DNA from: Mesorhizobium sp. YM1C-6-2
GTDB taxonomy: Bacteria > Pseudomonadota > Alphaproteobacteria > Rhizobiales > Rhizobiaceae
DNA: 64,000 nucleotides
Assembly (NCBI RefSeq): GCF_003666685.1
Contig: NZ_RCIZ01000010.1
Coordinates: 1-64,000 of the forward strand
Reading direction: 5' to 3'
Below the pieces are notes generated by a model that searched no databases, was not told the origin of the DNA, and saw only the letters and a program-made list of their open reading frames with translations. Every line of letters starts with the position of its first letter. The first letter of the stretch is position 1. Position numbers and translations under genes: made by a program. This document shows, piece after piece, positions 56,136-64,000 of this stretch.

Positions 56136-57956
56136 CTAGAACGGGAACACGATCGGTACGAGCAGGACACTGACGATCAACGTCATCACGGTCAGCGGCA
56201 CGCCGACCCATAGGAAATCGGAGAAGCTGTAATTGCCCGGTCCTACGACCAGCATGTTCACCGGAGAGGACACAGGCGTCATGAAAGCGGCCGAGGCCGC
56301 AAGAGCGACGGTCATCGCGAAGGGGTAGGGCGAGGCCTCCAGCTCATACGCTACCGCAAGCGCCACGGGAGCCATCAGCACCGCCGTTGCCGTATTCGAG
56401 ATGAACAGTCCGAGGATTGCCGTCAACACGAAGACCGCGGCCAGCGCCATTCTTGGGCCTGCCTCGCCCACCGCCGAGACAAGGGCCGACGCGGCCAGTT
56501 CCACGCCGCCGGTATTTTGCAACGCCACCGAGAAGGGCAGCATGCCCACGATCACGATCAGGCTTTGCCAGTGTATGGACCGATAGGCGCCGTTCATGTC
56601 GATGCAGCCGAACAGCCCCAGCAACAGACAGCCGATCAGAGCCGCCTGCACGTTGGCCACGATGCCGCTGACCATCATCGCCACGATCAGCCCGAGAATG
56701 ACCAGCGCGTGGGGCGCGCGCGAGGGTCGCTCGATCACCTCATCCAGTTCCGCGGGCATCGTCAGCACGATCAGGTCACGCGCCTGATGGACATTTCGGA
56801 TCGCCCTCCACGACCCGACTGCCAGCAATGTGTCGCCGACCTGCATCGGCTCCGAGGAGATCGCCGCCTCGACGGGCCTCGTGCCATGCTTCAGGCCGAT
56901 GACGACGAGGTCGTGCTCGCTGCGGAAACGGGCCTCCGTCACCGTCCTATCGATCAGAGGCGAGCCGGGCGGCACCATCAGCTCGACCATGCCGATTTCC
57001 TGCGCGTGATCGCTGAAATAGTGTCCCGAGATCGGCAGAGGATGCAGGCCGGACCTGCGGCAGAACTCTTCCGGCTCGAAATCCGCGCTGGAGATATCCA
57101 GGAACAGCGCGTCCCGCGCCTGCAGTTCGGTTGCTGCCGAAGGCTTGATCAGCTTGCGGCCAAAGCCCTGGCCGCGTTCGATGGCGATGACGTTGATCCC
57201 CTGGCTCGCACGCAGGTCCAGCGCATCGAGCCTTTTCCCGCACCAGTCAGAATCCTTGTCGAGCCGGACGCGCATTTCCCGGTCCGTGAGGCCATAGGCC
57301 TCGATCCAGTCCGCAAGGCGCGGGCGCTTGGCCGATGCGGCAGGCGTCTCCTTTCCCAGCCAGCGACGCGCCACCAGCATAAAGAGAATGGCGAGGAGCA
57401 GAACCGGCACGCCAAAAGGCATGAAGGCGAAGAAGGAGAATCCCTCTTGCCCGGCGCGGATCAATTGGCTGTTCACGACCAGGTTGGGTGCCGTTGCGAC
57501 CAGCGTCATCATTCCGCTGATCAGCGCGCCGACACTGAGCGGCATCATCAGCCTGCCCGGCGAAATCCCGGCATTGGCGGCGATCCGCAATACGATGGGG
57601 ATGAAGATCGCGACGACGCCCGTCGAGCTCATGAAGGATCCGATCCCGGCGACGAGCATCATCAGCAGCGCTACCAGTCGGGTCTCCCTCGATCCGGCAT
57701 AGCGGATCAGCACATCTCCCGTTCTCTGCGCGACGCCGGTGCGCACGAGCGCCTCGCCGACGACGAAGAGTGCAGCGATCAGAATGATGTTCGGATCGCT
57801 GAATCCTGTGAGCGCATCCGATACCGTGACCACACCCGTCAGCGGCAGGATCGTCATCATGATCAACGCTACGGCATCCATGCGCGGCCGGTTGACCGCA
57901 AACATGATGATGGTCGCGGCAAGCAGGACGAGCACAACGGCAAGATCGGTGTTCAT
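56136..57956 (-). CDS. SLC13/DASS-type permease with two TrkA-C domains
   Basis: A 606-residue transporter. N-terminal and C-terminal groups of helices (about 1-190 and 400-600) flank a cytoplasmic insert with two TrkA_C (RCK_C) repeats at about 220-370. Repeat marks are GSFMSSTGVVAIFIPIVLRI and NTATAVLMAPVALAVAYEL, the latter with MTPVSSPVNMLVVGPGNYSF. Members carry divalent anions such as sulfate or dicarboxylates. The ATG at 57956 has GGAAGG upstream. It may take up the acid degraded by the adjacent hydantoinase/lyase genes, but a 335-base gap separates it from them. Confidence 0.85.
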   Translation of the reverse strand: MNTDLAVVLVLLAATIIMFAVNRPRMDAVALIMMTILPLTGVVTVSDALTGFSDPNIILIAALFVVGEALVRTGVAQRTGDVLIRYAGSRETRLVALLMMLVAGIGSFMSSTGVVAIFIPIVLRIAANAGISPGRLMMPLSVGALISGMMTLVATAPNLVVNSQLIRAGQEGFSFFAFMPFGVPVLLLAILFMLVARRWLGKETPAASAKRPRLADWIEAYGLTDREMRVRLDKDSDWCGKRLDALDLRASQGINVIAIERGQGFGRKLIKPSAATELQARDALFLDISSADFEPEEFCRRSGLHPLPISGHYFSDHAQEIGMVELMVPPGSPLIDRTVTEARFRSEHDLVVIGLKHGTRPVEAAISSEPMQVGDTLLAVGSWRAIRNVHQARDLIVLTMPAELDEVIERPSRAPHALVILGLIVAMMVSGIVANVQAALIGCLLLGLFGCIDMNGAYRSIHWQSLIVIVGMLPFSVALQNTGGVELAASALVSAVGEAGPRMALAAVFVLTAILGLFISNTATAVLMAPVALAVAYELEASPYPFAMTVALAASAAFMTPVSSPVNMLVVGPGNYSFSDFLWVGVPLTVMTLIVSVLLVPIVFPF

Positions 57957-58291
57957 ACGGCCTTCCAGACCTCGCAAGCTTGAGCCGGTGCAACGCCTCG
58001 CGAATCGGCGGGCTGTCAACATGATAGTCTGGTCTAATCGTCGACCATCGACGTAGTCAGCCGATACGCTCCAAACGACACGGTGTGGCAGGGATCGCCG
58101 CAGAAAGCCCAAGATGATCGGCCGTGTGTAGCCTGGGATTTCACGCCGACAGAAGCCACCACAAGGCTGAACTGCTGCCTATCGCGATCAAAAGATACGA
58201 TTCTTCAAAGAGAAGGTCCCACATAGCGCCCGATAGGCCGAACGTGCAATTGCGAGTGCGGCATCTGTGGCCATGTCGACCCTTCTTGGGA
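57957..58291. other. Intergenic region before the SLC13-type gene
   Basis: This 335-base gap follows the M20 hydrolase stop and precedes the permease start on the same strand. No supported gene, hairpin or repeat was found. It probably holds an independent promoter for the permease. Confidence 0.35.
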
Positions 58292-59560
58292 TCAGACGTC
58301 TCGCTCGGAAATTTGTCCGTCGAGCGCTCTGACGGTTTCGAGCAGGACTGCGGCTCCGAACGCTATATCATCGTTCGCCGCAAACTCCTCCGGCGCATGG
58401 CTCCGGCCACCGAGGCAGGGGATGAATATCATCGCCGCGCGCGAAATTCTGGCCATGAACGCGGCATCGTGCCCGGCGCCGGAGGCGAGTTGCCGGTGCC
58501 GTCCGCCAAGGCCTTCGACTGCGCCGGCCAGAATGGCGCCGATGCCGGCATCCATCGGCACCGGGGTAGCGTCTGATATCTGCCGCAGGGAAATGCTGGC
58601 CTGATCTTGCGCTGCCACGGAAGCGCAAAGCTCTTTCAGGGCTGCCGCGAACATGTCCAGATCTTCGCGTTGCTCGGAGCGGACATCCACCAGCAACCGG
58701 ACGTTCGACGGCACGACATTGGCGGCATTGGGCAACATCGCGAATTCGCCGACGGTTGCGGCAAAATGCCGGGGCTGCAGCGAAAGATCGGTCGCCAGGC
58801 GTTCGATGCCGAGGACCAGCTTGGATGCCGCCACGAGCGCGTCGCGGCGTGCGCCCATCGGTGTCGTGCCGGCATGATCGGCGCGCCCCTCGACCACGAT
58901 CTCGATGCGGGAAATGCCGGCGATCGCGGTGACTATGCCGATGTCGCATTTTTCGGCTTCGAGAACCGGACCCTGCTCGATATGCAGCTCCAGGAAAGCC
59001 TTGACGTCCTGCCGGGGCGGGTCGGCGGTTTCGCTGCCGCCGGCGGCGACCAGTCCTTGGGACAGCGTTATCCCGTCCGCCCTCCGCTCGAGCCATTCGG
59101 GGGGGCGAACTCCCGCCATGCCTCGGCTGCCAATGCAGGAGACACCAAAGATGGAGACTTCCTCGGCCAGGAAGTCGACGACATCCAGATCATGATCCAA
59201 CTGGATTCCGGCATCTGCGAGCGATCGGGCCACCTCCAGCGCCGCCACCACGCCCGCAATGCCATCGTACCGGCCCCCATCGGGGACGGTGTCCGAATGA
59301 GAGCCGAGCATCAGGGTGCCCGATCCCGGCTTCCGGCCGGCACGGCGGCCGATCAGGTTGCCCGAAGCATCGATCCGCGTCTCCAGTCCCGCAGCCCGGA
59401 AGCGCTCGGCGAGCCAGTCGCGGCCCTGGCGATGAAGCGCGGTGAAGGCACGGCGAGTCCAGGGCCGTCCCGGTTCGGTGATTGCGGCCAGCGCATCGAT
59501 GTCCAGCGCGATGCGCGCGGCGGAAACCGGCAGGTTGGGCCTGTCGCCGATCCGGCTCAT
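58292..59560 (-). CDS. M20-family amidase, N-carbamoyl-amino-acid hydrolase type
   Basis: A 422-residue zinc amidohydrolase of the hydantoinase/carbamoylase subgroup. Metal ligands are seen in GSHSDTVPDGGRYDG (His and Asp), FLAEEVSIFG (Glu) and ELHIEQGPVLE (His), and in the C terminus SGAGHDAAFM. GRADHAGTTPMGARRDAL is the dimer-domain signature. It would split an N-carbamoyl acid to the amino acid, CO2 and ammonia. The ATG at 59560 overlaps the hydantoinase stop by 4 bases. Confidence 0.9.
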   Translation of the reverse strand: MSRIGDRPNLPVSAARIALDIDALAAITEPGRPWTRRAFTALHRQGRDWLAERFRAAGLETRIDASGNLIGRRAGRKPGSGTLMLGSHSDTVPDGGRYDGIAGVVAALEVARSLADAGIQLDHDLDVVDFLAEEVSIFGVSCIGSRGMAGVRPPEWLERRADGITLSQGLVAAGGSETADPPRQDVKAFLELHIEQGPVLEAEKCDIGIVTAIAGISRIEIVVEGRADHAGTTPMGARRDALVAASKLVLGIERLATDLSLQPRHFAATVGEFAMLPNAANVVPSNVRLLVDVRSEQREDLDMFAAALKELCASVAAQDQASISLRQISDATPVPMDAGIGAILAGAVEGLGGRHRQLASGAGHDAAFMARISRAAMIFIPCLGGRSHAPEEFAANDDIAFGAAVLLETVRALDGQISERDV

Positions 59561-60939
59561 GCTGCCTGCCTCGACAGAGGAAGCGACGCCGGCGGCCGCA
59601 CGAAGCGGCCTTTGCCGGGAGCGGCAACCACGGCCGTGCCGTCGTATACCAGCTCGCCGCGGCAATAGGTGGCGGCGACGCGATAGGGCAGGGTCATTCC
59701 GTCGTAGGGCGACCAGGCGGCGACGGTGTTGCCGGTTTTTCCGGCATCGTAGACGTAAGGCTCCGGGGTAAGCACCGCGATGTCGGCCTGCTTGCCGGGT
59801 TCCAGCGCGCCCTTCACGTGATCGATCCGGAAATGGCGTGCGGGATTGAGCGCCATCAGGCGCGCGCCCCAACTGAGCGGTACGCCGCGCTCCAACGCAC
59901 CCTTGACGAAAAGCGGTATCAGCGTCTCCAGTCCCGGCAGGCCCGAGGCGTTGGCCAGCATGTCCGGATTGCTCTTGCGGTCGAGCGACCAACTGACGTG
60001 ATCGGTGGAAAGAAGCGTGACATTGCCCGACGCAAGCTGCCGCCAGAGCGCCTCCACCTCGGCTCGCGGGCGGATCGGCGGATTGCATTTCGATCTGCCG
60101 CCGAGCCGCCTCGCGTCGTTCTCCTCGTCCAGCGTCAGGTAGTGGATCAGGCATTCGACGGTCGCGGCATGGCCTTGCGCACGGTAAGAGGCCGCGATCT
60201 CATAGCCACGCGAAAGGGAACAATGCACGACGTGCGCAGGGCAGCCTGTTTGCGCCCCGATCTCGTAGATTTCGTGCATAGCGAGCAGTTCGGTCAATGG
60301 CGGTCGCGAAAGCCCGTGAGCAGTGTAGTCGGTGATGCCGGCAGCCTTGACCTTTGCCATTGCCGCGCGGACATATTCGTCGTTTTCGTTGTGTACGCCC
60401 GCGCTCAAGCCGGTCTTGGCGACTTCTGCGAAGCATTCGGCCAGCAACGCGGGCGGTATGCGCGGAAAGCGTTTCGGATCGGTGCCGAACGTCGAAAACT
60501 TGAAGGCCGCCACGCCGGCTTCCGCCTGCTCGGCGATGCGGACAGCCCCTTCTTCGGGATCTATGGTGCCGTAGAGTGCGAAATCCACGCGTGCCTGGGT
60601 CTCGGCATGCGCGATCTTTCCTTTGACGGCCTCGGCACTGCAGACGAGATTGCCTTCGTCATAGGGCATGTCGACAATCATGGTCACCCCGCCCGCGGCG
60701 GCCGCGCGCGTCGACCAGATGAAATCCTCCTGGTCCTTCTGGCTCAGCGAATGAACCTGGGCATCGATCGCGCCGGGCATGATCAGCGCCTTCCCGAGGT
60801 CGTGCCGCTCGCGGGCGGCCGGCATGGCGCCTTGTCCTAGCATGGCCACCACGCCGTCACGGACGGCGAGGAAGCCCGACGGCACGACCCTATCGGCGAG
60901 CACCAGTATGCCCTTGAGCACGAGGTCGAAATCGGACAT
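59557..60939 (-). CDS. Cyclic amidohydrolase, hydantoinase/allantoinase type
   Basis: A 460-residue TIM-barrel amidohydrolase. The first metal motif reads PGAIDAQVHSLSQKDQEDF, so the usual HxH is replaced by QVHS. AHVVHCSLSRGY (about 230), LLSTDHVSW (Asp ligand, about 310) and MALNPARHFRID follow. The family opens cyclic ureides such as hydantoins. The missing first His of the HxH pair may alter metal use. Coupled to the carbamoylase gene, it suggests hydantoin-like ring opening. Start ATG 60939. Confidence 0.85.
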   Translation of the reverse strand: MSDFDLVLKGILVLADRVVPSGFLAVRDGVVAMLGQGAMPAARERHDLGKALIMPGAIDAQVHSLSQKDQEDFIWSTRAAAAGGVTMIVDMPYDEGNLVCSAEAVKGKIAHAETQARVDFALYGTIDPEEGAVRIAEQAEAGVAAFKFSTFGTDPKRFPRIPPALLAECFAEVAKTGLSAGVHNENDEYVRAAMAKVKAAGITDYTAHGLSRPPLTELLAMHEIYEIGAQTGCPAHVVHCSLSRGYEIAASYRAQGHAATVECLIHYLTLDEENDARRLGGRSKCNPPIRPRAEVEALWRQLASGNVTLLSTDHVSWSLDRKSNPDMLANASGLPGLETLIPLFVKGALERGVPLSWGARLMALNPARHFRIDHVKGALEPGKQADIAVLTPEPYVYDAGKTGNTVAAWSPYDGMTLPYRVAATYCRGELVYDGTAVVAAPGKGRFVRPPASLPLSRQAA

Positions 60940-61023
60940 CTGAAAGTTCCCCGGCGGCGGATGCGACGGACCGCACTTTAGGGTCGCCGGCATCGACAGA
61001 AGATATGCTGAATTCTGGACAGG

Positions 61024-62214
61024 CTATGCATTGCCAATCGCTTGGGCGATCTGCGTGGCGATCCTGCGCGAGGCCTGCGTCCGCTGCCAGACGAGGTGAA
61101 AACCGACCCGAGGGGCATCCGGCAGCCTTATGATGCCGATCGGCCGGTCGAGCGCCGCAACAGCTTCCAGCGGCAGCACGGTGAGAAATCCGTGGTCGAG
61201 CACGAGGTTGATGACGATCGAGAGTGCATCGACCTCCACCAGTCGCGCTGCGGCGTGGCCTTCGCCGCCGAGGAAAGGCTCGAGCGCTTCGCTGACTGAC
61301 TGGCGCAGTCCGCTTCGCAGGCTCGGAACCGCGATCAGATGACGATCGACCAGCGGCTGGATCGCGGCGCCAGGCGCTACGAAATCGGCCGGGCCGACGA
61401 TCACGAGTTCGCCGGAAAAGATCTCCCTGCTCTCAAAACGCTTGTTGCGCAGGGCTATGTCGGTCAAGGCCACGTCGAACTGCCCCGACCGCAGTCCTTC
61501 AGCAAGGTCCTCCGCAGTCGTACTGCTGACGAAAAGATCGGGTTTGGCGTCATCGGCATGCCATGCGGCGACCAGGGCTGCCAGACGTGCCGCCAGCCGG
61601 CTCTCATGGCCAACTGGAATGATCGTGCCGAGCCTGATGGCTCGGAGTTCGCGGGCGAAGCGCTTCCGCGCCGGCCCGGTCAGGCCCGCAAGCTTACTGG
61701 TAAGCGCCTGCGCAGTCTCGCTGAATTCCAACCCCTCGGGAGTGGGTTCGCAGCCGTGCACATCGCGGATCAGCAGCTTTTTGCCAAGCAAGCGTTCGAG
61801 GGCGGCCACCTGCCGCGAGAGGTTCGGCTGGCCGATGCCGAGTTCGCGCGCGGCACGTCGGATCGAGCCGGCTCGCACCACTGCGCTGAAGTTGCCCAGC
61901 GTCGTCACGGGGATGGCATTCTTCGCCGCCCATGAAAGCGCGTGACCGGCCTCGGCAGGCTCCTCACCGGCGATCCTGGCTATGCGCGCAAGAACCTCGG
62001 TCAGCGCGGGAATGGATCGCGCAAGGTTCTCGCCGGCCAGAGTGAGGGATAGTCCGCCATCGCGCCGCGATGCCAGCTTCAGCGCCAGCGTGCTCTCGAA
62101 CCGCTCGAAGGCATCAGCGACGCTCGAAGGCGGCCGGCCGAGCAGGACGGCTGCGCCGCGCACCGAGCTTTCCTGCATCACCGCAAGTGCCGTTGCCAGC
62201 GTGGCTGTGTCCAT
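61024..62214 (-). CDS. LysR-type regulator with two N-terminal HTH domains
   Basis: A 396-residue regulator, about 90 residues longer than usual. Residues 1-80 form a LysR-like winged helix (TALAVMQESSVRGAAVLLGR through LSLTLAGENLARSIP). A second, better conserved winged helix starts near residue 105 (LGNFSAVVRAGSIRRAAREL, then IGQPNLSRQVAALERLLGKK). A LysR substrate domain follows. The ATG at 62214 is chosen; upstream frame lies in the divergent promoter. It should control the hydantoinase operon and the divergent lyase-UbiD operon from the 106-base gap. Confidence 0.85.
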   Translation of the reverse strand: MDTATLATALAVMQESSVRGAAVLLGRPPSSVADAFERFESTLALKLASRRDGGLSLTLAGENLARSIPALTEVLARIARIAGEEPAEAGHALSWAAKNAIPVTTLGNFSAVVRAGSIRRAARELGIGQPNLSRQVAALERLLGKKLLIRDVHGCEPTPEGLEFSETAQALTSKLAGLTGPARKRFARELRAIRLGTIIPVGHESRLAARLAALVAAWHADDAKPDLFVSSTTAEDLAEGLRSGQFDVALTDIALRNKRFESREIFSGELVIVGPADFVAPGAAIQPLVDRHLIAVPSLRSGLRQSVSEALEPFLGGEGHAAARLVEVDALSIVINLVLDHGFLTVLPLEAVAALDRPIGIIRLPDAPRVGFHLVWQRTQASRRIATQIAQAIGNA

Positions 62215-62320
62215 TCCGCCGTCGAACCCCCATACCGCATCGGCATCTGTTGTCCGGTTTTTAGCATATCCTGTTCCACCAACAAGCTTACTAAGCTCGT
62301 CACAGAATGAGGGACTGCCG

Positions 62321-63817
62321 ATGACGCCGATGATCGTTTCCGTGGGCATGAAGCCGCTGACAGTCGACGATGTCGGCGCCATCGCCGACCGCAGGGCGAT
62401 CGTCACCCTGTCGACCGATGGCCGCGAGGCGGTCCGCAAGGCGCGCGCCGTGGTCGACCGGCTGGTGGATGGGAAGATCCCCGCTTATGGCATCACGACA
62501 GGCGTGGGCAGCCAGAAGGACTTCGCCGTCGATCCCGAGGCGATCGCTCGTTACAACGATCTCATGATCACCGCGCATGCGACGCTTGCGCCCGGCCGCA
62601 ACGCGCCGCCGCAGGTGGTGCGTGCGGCGCTCGCCATCCAGCTCTCGCTCTTTGCCCGCGGACGGTCCGGGGTTCGTCTCGAACTGGTCGAGAGCCTCCT
62701 GGCGCGGTTGCGGGTCGACGACCTGCCGGGCGCAAGGCTCGGCATGTCCGTGGGGGCCTCCGACATCGTCGCGATGAGCCAGATGGCCGTGCCGCTGATC
62801 GGACGGGACGGCGCTCAGGCAGGCGGGCATGGCCCGGAGCCGCTCGACGGCCTTGCTGCCAAGGAGGCGGTGTCGCTGCTCAATTCCAACAGCCTGATGC
62901 TGGCCGAGGGCGTTCTGGCCGTCCGTGAGCTGCGCGCGTTGCTCGACGCGGCCACCCTGGCCGGCGCCATGTCGATGGAGGGCCTGCGTGGCAACCTGCG
63001 ATCCTGGAGCGAGAAGGTCGACCTGGCGCGGGGCCAGCCCGGCCAGATCCGTGCGGGCAAGGCGCTGAGGGCGGCGCTGGCCAACAGCAGGCTCTGGCAG
63101 CCAGGCGAGGCGCGCTTCCTGCAGGACCCGCTGAGTTTCCGCTGCATCCCGCAGATCCATGGCGCCGCCGAGGCGGCCTACGACTTTGCCCATGCGATCT
63201 TCGAGACGGAACTGGGCGCGGCCTGCGACAATCCGATGATCGACACCGCCACCGGTGATTTCATCTCGCACGGAAACATGGAGACCACGGCCTGCGCACT
63301 CGCCATGGACACGCTTCGCCAGGCGGTCGCCAAGGTGATCGAGGCTGCCGGGCAGCGCATTCACAAGATTCAGTGGCCGGGTTTCACCGGCCTGCCGACC
63401 AGCCTCGCTGCGGAGCCCGGTGCCATCGGCGGCGTTCAGTTCCTCAATTTCGGCCATATCGCCGGCGCCACTGTCGGCGCGGTGCGCCAGGCCGCCCATC
63501 CCGCCATGCTCAACTATTCCGGACAGCTCGACGACGGGGTCGAGGATGTCGCGGGCAACGCGCCGCAGTCGGTCGCCGAGACGGTGCGCATGCTCGAGCC
63601 GGCCTGGACGGTGGTCGCCATCGAGGCCGCATGCGCGGTCTGGGCCATTCATCGCCGCGCCCTTGACGTCGCGACCCTGGGCGATGGACTGAGGCCGGTT
63701 GTGGAACGCATCCTGCCCGCGCTGCCGATCGGCACGGAAGGCCAGAAGGTCTTCGATCTCGGCGAGATCGTCGGGATGCTGAAGGCGGAGTTCGGCGTCA
63801 CCGGGTCGTTGGCGTGA
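62321..63817 (+). CDS. Histidine/aromatic ammonia-lyase-like protein lacking the MIO triad
   Basis: A 498-residue member of the HAL/PAL superfamily. PAYGITTGVGS near residue 55 matches the active-site Tyr loop. The region that forms the MIO cofactor reads SVGASDIVAMSQMA (A146-S147-D148) instead of SVGASGDLAPLAHMA: the Gly of Ala-Ser-Gly is missing. QDPLSFRCIPQIHG (about 267) has Leu where lyases have a catalytic Tyr, and NSNS replaces NGTQ. The fold is intact but standard MIO chemistry looks impossible. The start has GAGGGA upstream. A UbiD-family gene follows by 7 bases. Confidence 0.88.
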   Translation: MTPMIVSVGMKPLTVDDVGAIADRRAIVTLSTDGREAVRKARAVVDRLVDGKIPAYGITTGVGSQKDFAVDPEAIARYNDLMITAHATLAPGRNAPPQVVRAALAIQLSLFARGRSGVRLELVESLLARLRVDDLPGARLGMSVGASDIVAMSQMAVPLIGRDGAQAGGHGPEPLDGLAAKEAVSLLNSNSLMLAEGVLAVRELRALLDAATLAGAMSMEGLRGNLRSWSEKVDLARGQPGQIRAGKALRAALANSRLWQPGEARFLQDPLSFRCIPQIHGAAEAAYDFAHAIFETELGAACDNPMIDTATGDFISHGNMETTACALAMDTLRQAVAKVIEAAGQRIHKIQWPGFTGLPTSLAAEPGAIGGVQFLNFGHIAGATVGAVRQAAHPAMLNYSGQLDDGVEDVAGNAPQSVAETVRMLEPAWTVVAIEAACAVWAIHRRALDVATLGDGLRPVVERILPALPIGTEGQKVFDLGEIVGMLKAEFGVTGSLA

Positions 63818-63824
63818 GGAAAGG

Positions 63825-64000
63825 ATGATGGCGGTAACGGACCAGAGCTTTCGCGGCGTCATCGAACGGCTCAAGGCTGCGGGCGATCTGCACCGCGTCG
63901 AGCGCGGCGTCGATCCACGCTTCGAGCTAGGAGCGGTGCTCTCCCTGCGCGACAGGGAGCAGCCGCAGCTTTTCACCGCGGTGAAGGGCCACGGCATGCC
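63825..64000 (+). CDS. UbiD-family decarboxylase, N-terminal part cut by window end
   Basis: The frame starts at ATG 63825 (or 63828) after GAGGAAAGG and runs off the window. The 58 residues read SFRGVIERLKAAGDLHRVER, GVDPRFELGAVLSL and QLFTAVKGHGM. These match the N terminus of UbiD-type prenyl-FMN decarboxylases. No UbiX partner is visible here. It is the second gene of the operon begun by the lyase-like gene. Confidence 0.8.
   Translation, partial: MMAVTDQSFRGVIERLKAAGDLHRVERGVDPRFELGAVLSLRDREQPQLFTAVKGHGM

Noticed and set aside
62741-62790. Possibility that the missing Gly in the lyase-like active site comes from a frameshift.
   Set aside because: A frameshift would break the downstream homology, which continues in the same frame, and the loss is a whole codon with several other active-site changes.
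62300-63997. Minus-strand open frame opposite the lyase-like and UbiD genes.
   Set aside because: It covers two real genes and the divergent promoter, with no recognisable domain.

Overview
The window is high-GC DNA with Rhizobiales-type (alphaproteobacterial) gene content: AttH/AttE-like transport genes, a Trb-type ribbon-helix-helix relic, MocD/E/F-like demethylase genes and many ABC uptake operons. I infer a metabolically versatile soil or plant-associated member of the Phyllobacteriaceae/Rhizobiaceae group. No rRNA, tRNA, CRISPR array or replication origin was seen.

Positions 1-28300 look like an accessory, metal-resistance and mobile-element zone. An IS21-family end cuts arsB. It is followed by an AttEFGH-like transporter operon, a universal stress protein, a cytochrome c, and phosphoketolase (xfp) facing an acetate kinase-PduL fusion. 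Next come a copper block (Cys-rich exported protein, multicopper oxidase, CopA ATPase, DUF411 protein), an SDR enzyme, a DUF924 protein, and a second metal block. That block has a P1B ATPase with a CPG motif, a CopZ-like chaperone, a divergent LysR gene and a P1B-4 ATPase with an SPC motif. Decayed DNA follows: an IS3 remnant fused to a beheaded intradiol dioxygenase, a frameshifted Trb-linked RHH gene, and an intact AbiE type IV toxin-antitoxin pair.

Positions 28700-43500 hold sugar-acid and amino-compound catabolism. A GntR/FCD regulator, a D-2-hydroxyacid dehydrogenase and a divergent IlvD/Edd dehydratase share a repeated operator-like motif. They face a minus-strand set of OtnC, OtnK, an Asp/Glu racemase-like protein and a chimera in which a Na/Pi cotransporter gene runs out of frame into a beheaded substrate-binding protein. 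A tightly coupled minus-strand operon follows: RpiR regulator, class III aminotransferase, polar amino acid ABC transporter and C45 acyltransferase/amidase. It is divergent from a BKACE gene. This suggests import, deacylation, transamination and thiolytic cleavage of an N-acylated amino compound.

Positions 43850-56000 form a plus-strand operon: Rieske ferredoxin, sugar ABC transporter (binding protein, two permeases, ATPase), FGGY kinase, desaturase-like oxygenase, FAD ferredoxin reductase, class III alcohol dehydrogenase, alpha/beta hydrolase and LysR regulator. The oxygenase, ferredoxin and reductase match the MocD/E/F set of rhizopine catabolism. With the formaldehyde-dehydrogenase-type ADH they suggest oxidative demethylation of a methylated sugar, polyol or inosamine.

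Positions 56100-64000 hold an SLC13-type permease, an M20 carbamoylase, a hydantoinase and a LysR regulator with two HTH domains. Divergent from these are a histidine-ammonia-lyase-like protein that lacks the Ala-Ser-Gly triad needed for the MIO cofactor, and a UbiD-family decarboxylase cut by the window end. This looks like an undescribed catabolic unit.
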